Source: Brachynemurus nebulosus (taxonomy: Eukaryota; Arthropoda; Insecta; Neuroptera; Myrmeleontidae). Taken from it: DNA of 64,000 bases. The notes below the pieces were generated by a model. It saw only the letters and a list, made by a program, of their open reading frames with translations, was not told the origin of the DNA and did no database searches. Below, one piece after another: positions 10,150 through 20,465 of the stretch. The stretch spans positions 6,792,055 to 6,856,054 of the forward strand of contig JAPWDM010000020.1 of the NCBI GenBank assembly GCA_035578155.1, given 5' to 3'. The number at the start of each line of letters is the position of its first letter. The first letter of the stretch is position 1. The translations under genes and the position numbers were made by a program.

Positions 10150-11693
10150 ATTTAGCCTCACTGAATTTTTTCAAGATTACGTCATAGTTAACACCAGCCG
10201 CTATTTCCGCTTCAATTGATAGAACTGATAACCCAGATAGTCTCTCTTGGCTCATCGTGCTTCTCAAGTAGGTCTTAATAAATTTTAACTTTGAGAAGCT
10301 TCTCTCAGCAGAAGCTGTACTGACTGGAATGGGGTATTTGACAGTAGCTGAAAAAATATCTATTTTGATTTTTAAATAATTGTTTGAGTCATAATGATAC
10401 TGAATATTGCTCTTTTACAAGTTATTTCATTCAAAAATATAAAAATTTTAATTAAATAAAATTACAAAATTTACGTTAAAAATGACGTAATTAAAAACGT
10501 CAAGCAAAAGCAGCTTACGTCACAAGCTCGTTCGAATATGTAGGTATTATATTGTAGTTAGGAAAAAAACTGTTTACTTTTTTGGTAACTATGAAAGAAA
10601 TTTTTCATTATTAATTTTCATTGCTAGACCTACTACTACTACTCATTGTTTTAGAGTCAATGACGTCATACGATTTGACGTCACAGAAAGCATCGTTTTG
10701 GCGATCTTTTTAAAAACTAAAATTTTATCGGTGATTTTTATTAAAAATATAGTACAAAATAATTTAAAAATGTGTATTATGAGTTTAGTAAGAAGTAATA
10801 AACACACTAAGATGGTTTTTAAAAATTTGTCAAATACCCCATTGTGAGCATGATTCTGATTGCTATGTAAACATTTGGATATACTTCTTTCAAATTATTT
10901 TCTAAAATGTACTGAATAAGTTGTTTTGCGTCGTTGACAGAGTCTAGTGAATTGGATTTTAAAAGCTGGAGTTCTTCATGTAGTTCGAAAGGCCGTATGT
11001 CGCTGTTTTTGCCTTCCCGAAGTATTGTGCCTAAATCATTGCAATGCTCGAGAAGGTCTTCTTTTGGTATAGATTTCAAATAATTGATATCATAAATAAA
11101 ACCAAATCGTTCAAAACATTCATTGAGCGCTTTGAAACGACATTCCGTGTCGAATATGATAGCATCTACCATTGTGTTAAAAAAATTAACTCTATACTGC
11201 ATTTCAATAGATTGTATAGGTTTGTCAATATGTTCATAACCGAACATTCGTTGTTTCTTTACTACTCTTTTGTCTTTAAATTGAGATTCAATTTCGTAAC
11301 TACTTTTTTCTACAAACAATCGAGCTTCTGCAACGCTTTTTCAAATCCTGTATTACGGAATTCTTGAATTCAGCTGCAAAATGAACGTAACGTATCGATA
11401 GCGACTTTCAAGTTCACTTGAACCGATTGCCATAGTTTTCTTATATTGTTCACACGTAGTAAAATTTCGTACCACACGTGTATCGCAACAATAAGCTCAA
11501 AAGTTAACATTTTGTTCAAAACTGCTTCACAATCACTTAGAGTTTCGGTATCGTCAATTTTATTTTTCAGGCCATTCACGCATTCGATGAGATCATCAAA
11601 TTGTAAAAATATCGGTTTTACTGCTTCGATTCTACTCTCCCATCGTGTTTCAGACAGAGATTTTAATGTCAATTTTAAACAATAAATATACAA
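10150..11693 (-). pseudogene. hAT transposase (ZMYM1/DUF4371-like group), truncated and split
   Basis: Minus-strand pieces read in order: 11693-11370 begins within the RNase H-like region (LSETRWESRIEAV, typical of this hAT group). After a phase change near 11370-11320, 11319-10843 continues (KRMFGYE-like motif, then YPNVYIAIRIMLT). After the nested MITE the frame resumes at 10328-10150 with the C-terminal dimerisation motif SASAERSFSKLK as STASAERSFSKLK, followed by LRSTMSQERLSGLSVLSIE. The N-terminal BED/TTF region and first catalytic part are missing. The family call rests on the RW motif and the ASAERSFSKLK signature. Confidence 0.85.
10331..10840. mobile_element. 510-bp MITE inserted in the hAT transposase
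   Basis: Perfect inverted ends GGGGTATTTGACA / TGTCAAATACCCC, flanked on each side by AT (10329-10330 and 10841-10842). Removing the element and one AT rejoins the transposase frame exactly across MLT|IPVSTASAERSF. This proves insertion after the hAT was established. The 2-bp duplication AT is unusual; if AT is counted as part of the TIR there is no duplication. Confidence 0.85.
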
Positions 11694-12183
11694 ATATTTA
11701 TTGTTTAAGATTCATGTCCTATGATCTAAATTTACAAAAATATACTTAAAAGGAGAGAGGGCTAATAAAAGAGACACGGCATTACGGCACAGCACCTAGC
11801 ACACTGACACTGTGCTAGTGTGCTGGGTGCTCCAGAAGAATCATGACTCCTGTTTCAAACTTAATCGCACACAGTATAACACCGCACACTAACACACTGT
11901 GCTACAGAGTGCGGTGATTGATGTGCACTCCAGAAGAGTCACTCGCTCCGTGGGGCACACCTCACTGTGAGGAGGCATATGTGTTAGCACCCATGAAAGA
12001 GTCGCTTAGATCCAACGCTAGTTGCTAGACGACTCTGAAACTCCGGATAAATACTACTCACGCGTACGGAAATAAATACGAACAACTAAGCTTTTAATAA
12101 CTTGTAAAACCCTTTTGCGAGGCCCCTTCAGGCGCGAGGCGGTCGGCGGTCGCCGACGTCGCCGACGCCTAACGCCGCCACTG

Positions 12184-12690
12184 GGTTTAACCCCAACTAA
12201 GTTGTAAACTAAAAATTTCAAAACTGACAAAATTTTGTTTAGCTACATATGGGCTTTTTCATTTAGAAAAGTTTTCATCTATTAAGAACCCTGAGTCAAA
12301 ATATGACACCAGTTGTCCCAAATTAGCATTCGTTCCCGAGATATTTATGTCACAAAATTGAAGCAAATAGCATAGTTTTTTGTAACTTTTTTGAAAAAAT
12401 TGTTATAACTTTAAAACGGCTAGCTGAAATTTCATGAAAATTGGTACGCGAAATGTAGAAATATCGTAGTATAGGTTGAAACTGAAAAAACTTTTTTTTA
12501 TTGTATAGCTTCACCTTCCCACCCCCTCAAAATAGTCAAAATTTAGATAGCCTTTAAATAGTGTACTAAACTACTGTGTAGTACATGTAAACAAAATTTC
12601 GTCAATTTTTGTTTCTAATTTCCAATTTGAAAAGAATATTTCAACCCTATAAATATATGGAAGCAAAAAAAAAAATTATTAATCCATTTT
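12184..12690. other. Unannotated spacer
   Basis: AT-rich, no gene or repeat structure recognised beyond the hAT target duplication at its left edge. Confidence 0.4.
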
Positions 12691-12812
12691 TAGCGAATTT
12701 CGAAAACTCGAAATTCAGCTATTACAGTAGGTGTCATGACGCAATCTGAGTCCGGGGCTATGGCAGAAATCTGTTTTGAGGTCCCTAGAATACGAAAATG
12801 ATATTCACTAAA

Positions 12813-12892
<80 letters not shown>

Positions 12893-13045
12893 GTGTTCCC
12901 ACGATAACTCTCGAACGAAACGTCTAACGCTTATGAAATTTTGTGTGCGGACTGGATTCTGAATTGGCTTGGCTAAGTTCGTTAGCCAGACACGTCGGAT
13001 GCCCAGAAGTAGGTTTTCTGGCCATTTTTTATCATTCGATCCTAT
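12691..13045 (+). repeat. TA-centred repeat family C, copy 1
   Basis: A left flank (GTGTCATGACGC, GGGGCTATGGCA, GATATTCACTAAAATTTATA) leads into (TA)n at 12816-12888. A right flank follows (CTCTCGAACGAAACG, TGTGTGCGGACTGGATTC, GACACGTCGGATGCCCAGAA). The same order of blocks, inverted, occurs at 55385-55780. Partial copies lie at 37190-37370 (left flank) and 54240-54510 (inverted, almost without TA). Confidence 0.8.
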
Positions 13046-13544
13046 CATAAGGCAGTTCAATTTTTACATCGTTGAAAAGGAAAAAAAAATTATGAAGAAA
13101 ATATTCTTATAATTTTCTTTCTATTTTAAGTATTTTTCGAGAAAATGTAAATTTTCACTTTTATTCTTTCTTTGTTAGTCTAATAAGTAATTTATATTTA
13201 TATCTCAGTTCTTTATTAAGTATAAAAATATTTCACTTTTTTATTAAAGAATTTTGTGAGAACAAGTGAAAACTATTCACATATATGTGATATAACACAC
13301 ATACATGTATAGAGTTTTGTTTCTCATTTATTGCATTATAATTAGCATGGTTCTATCCCATGTTAAAAAATGTAAATTAAACAGATTTTCTAAGCTAATG
13401 TAATGAAGAATTTTTTTTTTTTTTATTGAATTTTTAAGTAAACAAGAAATTGAAGATTATGTTATGATATAATATTATTAAATATATGAAACAAAACAAA
13501 ATATGTATAATGTACATATGTATGCACGGAAAAATATTTTGAAT
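13046..13544. other. Unannotated AT-rich spacer
   Basis: No feature recognised. Confidence 0.4.
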
Positions 13545-15071
13545 CCATTTTGAAAATTTTTTCACTAATAATTAATAATGTTAAAAAATTAAACCATTTC
13601 AAATGGATTTAAGGTATTTTATGTGAGGTCAAGGTTTTCGGGACCTAAAAAGGCCAGAAATTAATTAACCAATCGATTTTAAAAATTTTTTCACAGTTAG
13701 TAAGTTAAAGTATTTGAATTAATTAATTAAATGATGTCCGCAAGAAGCTTACGGACTGCCATAAGTTATATGAGATCCTTAGAACCCTTTTCTTGCTGTT
13801 AGAGTACTAGACTTGTATGAGTTTCGCCAGGATTTACTGATCCCATAATTGTAAAAAATAAACTAAACGACCAATTTTAAAAATTTCTTCACTGTTACAG
13901 AGCTAAACTATTTTAGATAGATTTAGAATACATTATGTAAGGTCCGCCAGGGTCCACAGGACCCAAAAGTGTCAAAAATAAACTAACTGACCGATTTTGA
14001 AAATTTTTTCACTGTTACAGAGCTAAACTATTTTAGATAAATATCGATTACGTTATGTAAGGTCCGCCTCGGTCCATAGGACCCAAAAGTGTCAAAAATA
14101 AACTGCCTGATCGATTTTGAAAATTTTTTCACTGTTACAGAGCTAAACTGTTTTAGATAAATATAGATTCCGTTATGTAAGGTCTGCCAGAGTCCATAGG
14201 ATCCAGAAGTGTCAAAAATAAACTAACTGACCGATTTTGAAAATTTTTTCACTGTTACAGAGCTAAACTATTTTAGATAAATATAAATTACGTTATGTAA
14301 GGTCCACCAAGGTCCATAGAACCCAAAAGTGTCAAAAATAAACTAACTGACCGATTTTGAAAATTTTTTCACTGTTACAGAGCTAAATTATTTTAGATAA
14401 ATATAGATTACGTTATGTAAGGTCTGCCAGGGTCCATGGGATCCAAAAGTGTCAAAAATAAACTAACCGACCGATTTTGAAAATTTTTTCACTGTTACAG
14501 AGCTAAACTATTTTAGATAAATATAGATTACGTTATGTAAGGTCTGCCAGGGTCCATGGGTCCAAAAGTGTCAAAAATAAACTAACCGACCGATTTTGAA
14601 AATTTTTTCACTGTTGGGGAACTAACTATTTTAGATAGACATACATTACGTTATTTAGGGTCTGCCAGGGTCCATGGGACCCAAAAGTGGTAAAAATAAA
14701 CTGACTGACCGATTTTGAAAATTTTTTCACTCTTACAGAGCTAAACTATTTTAGATAAATATAGATTACGTTATGTAAAGTCTGCCAGGGTCCATCGGAT
14801 CCAAAAGCGTCAAAAATAAACTAGCCGACCGATTTTGAAAATTTTTTCACTGTTGGGGAGCTAAGCTATTTTAGATACATATAGATTACGTTATGTAAGG
14901 TCTGAAGTGTCAGTAGGACCTAAAAGTGTCAAAAATAAAATAACTGACCGATTTTGAAACCTTTTTACTATTACCAAGGTAAAATATTTTAGATAGGTAC
15001 AGGTTGTGTTATCTGAGATCCACAACTGTCCTGCGGATGCAAATGCGGCGTAGAATGCTACACAACGGGTT

Positions 15072-15075
<4 letters not shown>
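13545..15075 (+). repeat. 120-bp satellite array, about ten good units plus diverged ones
   Basis: From about 13868 the 120-bp unit repeats with little divergence (GATTTTGAAAATTTTTTCACTG recurs about every 119-120 bp); 13545-13867 holds strongly diverged units. One edge unit lost a few bases near 14557. The array ends with CACAACGGGTTTTGAATATA at 15061. Confidence 0.9.
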
Positions 15076-15138
<63 letters not shown>

Positions 15139-15482
15139 AAGTCCGCCTAGAATATACGGTCGAGCTGATTTTTTAATGAGGTCCACCGGGATCTTGCAGA
15201 TCCGAAAACGCCAGTAATAAGCTATCGAACCGATGCTAAAAAATTTCTCACTGCTAGAGAACTAAATTATTTTAGATGGATACAACTATGCTGCACAAAA
15301 TTCGTTCGGGTTCTTGGGTCCCCAAAAATACCAAAACTAATTACCCAACCGATTTTAAAAATTCTTTTACTCTTAGAAAGCTAAACTATTTTAAATAGGT
15401 ACAGGTCTTAGATGAGATCCGCCAGTGCCCAAGATTTGGAAATTCGCTATGTTATGCAGATGCTGCGACAGGGGTATTATGT
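15076..15482 (+). repeat. (TA)n and 3' module of the satellite/TA composite
   Basis: (TA)n at 15076-15134 is followed by the module also seen at 6763-6912. Two satellite-related blocks come next, then a terminal segment GGAAATTCGCTATGTT...GATGCTGCGACAGGGGTATT ending near 15480. That terminal segment recurs at 17035-17080 (inverted), 47017-47060 (direct) and 54118-54158 (inverted), so it marks one end of the composite. Confidence 0.8.
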
Positions 15483-15499
15483 GATATATTATGTGAATA

Positions 15500-16111
15500 A
15501 CAACTCGGAATATTTAAATTTTTAAGTCGACAGCTGAAGGGGTGGTTTCACCCCCTTAAAAATGTGTAGGTATAAAAAATAATATTATATTTATTAAGAA
15601 ATTTCTTTATAGTATATAAATATATAACTAAAACTTTGTTTTTGTTATAATACTGTGTTAAAGCACGATAGTCAGTAATGGTCGTCGCATTAATTTTGAA
15701 CACATTGTTGTTTTTTTGTTGTGTTGTAAATTCTGATTTAAGAATACTGTCGAAATCTTTCAGCAATGCTTGATAGTTGTTGGCGTTGAGCAGAAAGATT
15801 GGTGGTACTTTATTAGATGGTCGGTTGACAGTAGCAGTACTAGTGAGTGATTGGTTTGGTGTTTTATTTTCGTCACTGTCCGAATCGCTGAGACACTCAA
15901 ACCGTTTTTGTGTCGGTGTTAAGTATTTATGAGGGTGGTTACGATCATCGTCGCATTCGAAGCGATTTTTCCTTTTTATTTGCGAATTACGGTTTTTTGA
16001 TGGTGGTAGCGCTTGTGTTGAACTTGGTGAAGACGATTGGTTGACGGATGAAGATGATTCTGGTGATGGGTGGACGATTTCAATTTGATCACATCCTGGT
16101 CGAGCGAACAT
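15500..16111 (-). pseudogene. Non-LTR retrotransposon ORF1 (pre-C2HC gag-like), fragment
   Basis: The ORF starts at 16111 on the minus strand. A Ser/Pro-rich N-terminus (residues about 15-100) leads into PPIFLLNANNYQALLKDF and then KINATTITDYRAL, the pre-C2HC signature of jockey-like ORF1 proteins, which bind nucleic acid in the retrotransposition RNP. About 17 unexpected residues (near LYTIKKFLNKYN) interrupt the motif before FYTYT, suggesting a short insertion. A TGA follows at about 15548, and the homologous reading continues only to about 15500, where the satellite/TA composite begins. No zinc knuckles and no ORF2 remain. Confidence 0.7.
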
Positions 16112-17028
16112 GGTAGAATTTTCAATAGGAACTTTCCTAGTGAATACTTATTAAGCACACTGTATATTTATTTGGTGGTTTATTAGTTTGTACTTGATTG
16201 TAAATTGATAATTTGTGATATGTAACAATTATATAATTTTATAACTATACGAATAACAAAAATTTATAGACACGTCTATACACAACGGTTGTTAGTAGTG
16301 AACTCTTCAGATATCTCAAATACGCTTAATATAGCGGTATAAGGAAAAACAAAGTCGTTGCTTATATAATCACATCTAAGCCAGACCTCCCAGTAATCTG
16401 CAACCTAGAATCGCAAGCTTAAAGACTTCAACCGCAAAAACAAAAAATTAAAAAAAAAAGAAATTTTTTTTAAAATTTGAAGGTACTTTTTGTTCACTGA
16501 ATGATTCAAAAATATTTTTCAGAAGAAGAAACGTTTCTCAATTTCTCTTAGACAATATTCTGAAATGTTATATTTGACGGGTTTTAAGGGTACGATAAAG
16601 GCAGTTTTGTGGAACAACGGAAATATTTTCGAAATATGATATTTTCTAGTGAGTCACGCTTTATAGCTGTTAATTCCTAATATAACAGTAGTGAACTCTT
16701 ATCCATAAGAGCCTTCTTAATAGCATAATGTTTAAGTTCATTAAGTAATTAGGGTAATTTAGTAAACAAATTAATTTTGCCTGGTGTAGAAATAAAGATT
16801 TTTGTTGCTATATGCTACATACTATTAATTTTTACCCATAAATTAGAATTCAGACATTAAGCTTATACTTAAATCAGAATTAATGAAAGAATCATAACGA
16901 ACTTTTTATTATTCTTTTCGTAAAGAAAAAGTACGAAGAGTAAGAAACAAACCCCTAATTCTAGCAACAGGATCAAGTGAAAGAAAAAATACATGAAAAT
17001 CTAAGATACACATATTATACACTACCGT
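16112..17028. other. Unannotated region, possibly LINE 5' part at its left edge
   Basis: No gene recognised. The stretch just upstream of the ORF1 start (16112-16430) could be its 5' UTR; nothing proves it. Confidence 0.3.
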
Positions 17029-17410
17029 GCAAAATAAAAACACCCCTGTCGCAGCATCTCCATAACATAGCGAATTTCCAAATATTGTGCACTGGCGGAT
17101 TTCATCTAAGAACTGTACCCATTTAAAATAATTCAGCTTTCTAAGAGTGAAAAGATTTTCAAAATCAGTTGAGTAGTTAATTTTTGGCGCTTTTTCGCAT
17201 AAGGCGTTTGGCGCATATATCCATTTAAAATAGTCAAAATTGGCTGGGTAATTTATTTTTGGTATTTTTGAGACCCAAGACTCCGAACGGACTTTGTACA
17301 GCATAGTGCTATCCACCTAAAATAACTTAGTTTTTGTTCAATGAGAAAATTTTGAGAATCGGTTCGGTAGCTTATTTCTGGTTTTCTGGTGTTTCCGGAT
17401 CTGCAAGAAA
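17029..17410 (-). repeat. Inverted copy of the satellite/TA composite 3' module
   Basis: ACCCCTGTCGCAGCATCT at about 17041 is the reverse complement of the composite end. It is followed by inverted satellite-like blocks and the inverted GATCCGAAAAC module (about 17395). The ORF crossing it (16909-17316) translates repeat sequence and is not a gene. Confidence 0.75.
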
Positions 17411-17683
17411 GAAAGATAAAATATCCTAAATATTAAAATGATAATATAAGATAAAATAGCCTAAATATATATATGTATATACAGTGGTGTGCAATAAAAT
17501 AGGTGTATATCTTCTTTCAGAAAATAATGTGGTGTTTTTACTAACTAACAAATCCTACAAGCATGACATCTATTCGTCAGTATTTACATTATAAGTAGTA
17601 ACTAAAACCTATATAGTTACCAAAATATTGACTTGAGTTTAGGGGAAGTACCTGTTTATTTATACTATTCACATATAACAAGC

Positions 17684-17702
17684 GTGCAATAAAATAGGTG
17701 TA
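17684..17702 (+). repeat. Inner left transposase-binding repeat
   Basis: Direct repeat of the outer TIR core (GTGCAATAAAATAGGTGTA), 200 bp inside the left end. Confidence 0.75.
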
Positions 17703-17843
17703 GTGTGATATATACAAAATTCTGGCAAAAATTTTTTGCTATAACGTTAAAAAGTGTGTTAAAATTTTAATACGAATCGCAGGTAAGTTTATGTTATAGT
17801 AATGTATAAATCTGTTGTATGAAAACCAATTTTTTTCTAAGAT

Positions 17844-18826
17844 ATGGGTCGTGGAAAACATTGTTCCAATGAACAAAGAATATTAATTAAAAAATTAAGA
17901 CAAGAAGGTAAAACATACAAATTTATTGCTGATACATTAGGTTGCTCTCAAAACATGGTAACAAATGCTTTAAAATGGACTGAAAAAGTTGAAACACGCG
18001 GAAAACCTCGAAAGACATCAAAACGCCTCGACAGAGAAATACTGAGATGTGTTAAAAAAAAATCCTTTTATGACTTCTACGGAAATAAAAAAGGAATTAA
18101 ACTTAAATATTGACACTTCAACTATTAGAAGAAGGTTATTAGAAAACAAAATGGTAGCACGAAAACCAAGGAAAACACCATTTTTAACTAAGCGTCATAT
18201 TAAACAAAGATTAATTTTTGCCAAGGAACATTTGAATTGGCCATGTGAAAAATGGAGAAATATACTATGGACTGATGAGTCGAAAATAAATTTATTCGGT
18301 CCTGATGGTTCATTAAGCAATGTTAGACGACCGAAAAATAAGGAATTTTCTCCCCAATATACAGTAAAAACAATAAAGCATGGAGGAGGTAGTATAATGG
18401 TTTGGGCATGTTTTTCTTGGAACGGTGTAGGTCCAATTTTTTGGATTAAGGAAAAGTTGACGCAAGTGGTGTACGTTAACATTTTAAAAAACACAATGCT
18501 TCCTTATGCTGAAGATAACATGCCTTTACGTTGGGTATTTCAGCAAGACAATGACCCCAAACACACGTCCAAATTAGCAACGACGTGGTTTGAGAAAAAT
18601 AAGATAAATGTCATGAAGTGGCCTGCTAAACCCGATTGAAAACCTCTGGAGTGATCTTAAAAAGGCCATAAGCACAGTAAAACCGCGCAATAAAAAAGAT
18701 TTGTGGAAAGCTGTTCGTTCTGCATAGGCACAGATTCCAATAAGTAGATGTCAGAATTTAATAGATTCCATGCCACGTCGATGTTATCAAATTATTAAAA
18801 ACCATGGATATACCACTAAATATTAA
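17844..18826 (+). pseudogene. Tc1/mariner transposase, dead
   Basis: The start at 17844 gives MGRGKHCSNEQ with a paired HTH (recognition-helix region around residues 25-42). The frame shifts inside a run of nine A near 18049-18058. The catalytic part continues in the next frame: TDES (first Asp), QQDNDPKHT (second Asp). Near 18630 a deletion removes about four residues of the SPDL block and changes frame; NPIENLW, with the catalytic Glu, is found just after. TAG at 18725-18727 replaces a probable Trp. The C-terminus ends at TAA 18824-18826. All three acidic residues survive in the DNA but not in one frame. Confidence 0.88.
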
Positions 18827-18910
18827 AATTCGTAATATATCTACATAACTTAGAACATAATCGACCCAAAATTGTTTAAGCTTAAAATTTTTGTTTTGAT
18901 ATTTATGAGT

Positions 18911-18930
18911 TACACCTATTATTTTGCACA
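18911..18930 (-). repeat. Inner right transposase-binding repeat
   Basis: Inverted copy of the TIR core with one altered base, about 190 bp inside the right end. Confidence 0.7.
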
Positions 18931-19118
18931 ACATGATTTTATAATTTTTAAATGTTATTCTAATATATAATTTTTATTGCTGGTGTTTGTAGTCTTTTTT
19001 TCTTTTATAACTGATTTAAAATATAAATAAATACAATATCTAAACCAAAAATAATTAGTGTGTCTAGTATACCTAAATTTATAAATAATTTTTCTCACAC
19101 CTATTTTATTGCACACCA

Positions 19119-19121
<3 letters not shown>

Positions 19122-19187
<66 letters not shown>
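19122..19187. repeat. (TA)n microsatellite
   Basis: Pure TA immediately next to the Tc1-like right end. Confidence 0.9.
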
Positions 19188-19189
<2 letters not shown>

Positions 19190-19199
19190 AAATTTTATC

Positions 19200-19530
19200 T
19201 TTCCAGACCAGCGAAGTGGCCGAGCGTGCTTAAGCACTAACTGGCACTTGCGACTGGTAGCTCGAGGGTTCGAATCCGACGACCGGCTATGCTCGTGAAG
19301 GTTTTCTGCAGTTTACCTTCACCATTCTAGATGAATACCGGCATAGTTCCTTAGAAAGACGGCTGCAAACGCATACCCACCAAATCCTAGCTCTCACCCC
19401 ACTTTCCTTTTCCTCTACCCACATCATAATGTAATTTGTAATGTATTAAAAGTATAAATAAAGTTAGAAAAATAATGATGTGGGTGGCATCTGTTATAGA
19501 CTAACTGTCATAAAAATGGACGTTAAACCG

Positions 19531-19603
<73 letters not shown>

Positions 19604-19605
19604 GA
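19200..19605 (+). mobile_element. tRNA-derived SINE with (ATT)n tail
   Basis: The head carries RNA polymerase III promoter boxes: A-box-like TGGCCGAGCGTG at 19217 and a perfect B box GGTTCGAATCC at 19267-19277, spaced as in a Ser/Leu-type tRNA. A non-tRNA body follows and ends AAATGGACGTTAAACCGC, then (ATT)n at 19532-19601. It is a SINE rather than a tRNA gene because the acceptor arms do not pair and the body continues for 250 bp. It would depend on a LINE for mobilisation; the partner is not identified here. Confidence 0.85.
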
Positions 19606-19920
19606 CTTTTACGCCAACCTGGCGCTCACTACTCAGTAGGACAGTACTGGGTAACATTCACCTATACCGGCATTATGCAAGGTATTAGGCTCTGTGGAAG
19701 GGTAATGTGCCAAACCAATCCGTAAAAGTACCGTAGTACATTCACGGACGGGTTTGTCACATCACTCCTTATATTGTTGTTGTTGTTGCTTGAAACGAGG
19801 TGTTATGCGTCTATTTTGGTGTACACTGGTTCGTACGACGAGACTTTTGTGGGAGCGTAGATGTTGGCGTCTTATTATTATTATTATTATTATTCTTATT
19901 ATTTTTATTATTATTATTTT
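19606..19920. repeat. Unassigned repeat-like segment ending in a second (TTA)n tract
   Basis: It contains ACTTTTACG (19604) and CGTAAAAGT (about 19722) as an inverted pair, then (TTG)n near 19775 and (ATT)n at about 19874-19918. It could be a second SINE/LINE tail; I do not recognise the body. Confidence 0.4.
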
Positions 19921-20465
19921 TTTTTTTAATTAAAATTGGGGTACTGCTGCCGGTGGATGGCGCGGTCAGCAGCACCCGGCAGCATCGCCTACTAAGGGCA
20001 TGTGCCGCCAAAACTCAGTAAAGATAAAAACAACACATAAAGACAGGAACACATAAATGCAATAGACAATGGACAACATACACATATTAAAATTCAACGA
20101 TGATCCCTGCCATCCCAGGGCCTAAAAAGTACGGACAGGCCTTGGTGGCGGTACGCTAAGGGCTAGCCAGAGCGTCCGGTCACCAAGGTCTGAAATCCAA
20201 CGATGAATCTCCGAGGTGTAAAGCGCCTCGGAGTGGAAAATACTGACTAGAAATATCACCCAAGAAATATCACAAGTAAAGGAAAATCTTATTACGTCAC
20301 TGGGGAGCCACAGGCCGACCAGTGCCGCAATAAGTAGTTAAAAACGATACCGCTGAAGGATCACAACAGCAAGCCCACAGCGGCACAACAAAATATCACA
20401 GATAAGAACAAAAATTTATGTACCACCTCGGGTGGAAAAGGCCCTCAGTGGTACCTCAGACAGTC
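19921..20465. other. GC-richer block, unassigned, probably retroelement UTR
   Basis: About 540 bp much richer in G+C than its surroundings. It has hairpin-prone segments (CCTCGGAG... / CTCCGAGG near 20205-20235; CAGGCCTTGG near 20134 and GGTCACCAAGG near 20180) and no ORF above 60 codons. The poly-T/(ATT)n before it suggests a retroelement boundary. Family not recognised. Confidence 0.35.

Larger units (their letters stand above)
9949..12183 (-). mobile_element. hAT transposon, internally deleted, with TIRs and 8-bp TSD
   Basis: Left end CAGTGGCGGCG at 9949; right end CGCCGCCACTG finishing at 12183. The subterminal GTCGGCGAC motifs also match in inverted orientation. Flanks: GGTCTAAC (9941-9948) and GGTTTAAC (12184-12191), an 8-bp duplication with one change. 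The transposase relic inside runs on the minus strand and lacks its 5' half. 11694-12183 is the GC-rich subterminal region, holding a hairpin (AGCACCTAGCACACT / AGTGTGCTGGGTGCT, 11790-11832). Confidence 0.9.
17482..19121 (+). mobile_element. Tc1/mariner element with IR/DR-type ends, inactive
   Basis: The ends are inverted: CAGTGGTGTGCAATAAAATA at 17482 and its complement ending at 19121, each flanked by TA. The core GTGCAATAAAATAGGTGTA is repeated internally at 17684-17702 and, inverted with one change, at 18911-18930. Each end therefore carries two sites about 200 bp apart, as in IR/DR elements of the Sleeping Beauty kind. Length 1640 bp. Confidence 0.9.

Noticed and set aside
13868..15075. 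CRISPR array
   Set aside because: Units are 120 bp head-to-tail with no unique spacers, in a eukaryotic transposon-rich context; it is a satellite.
16909..17316. 135-residue minus-strand ORF
   Set aside because: It translates the satellite/TA composite module, which recurs elsewhere as non-coding repeat.
19210..19290. Functional tRNA gene
   Set aside because: A and B boxes are present, but the arms do not fold as a full tRNA and a non-tRNA body with an (ATT)n tail follows, so it is a SINE.
19480..19725. ORF with a poly-Tyr run
   Set aside because: It is the (ATT)n tail of the SINE.
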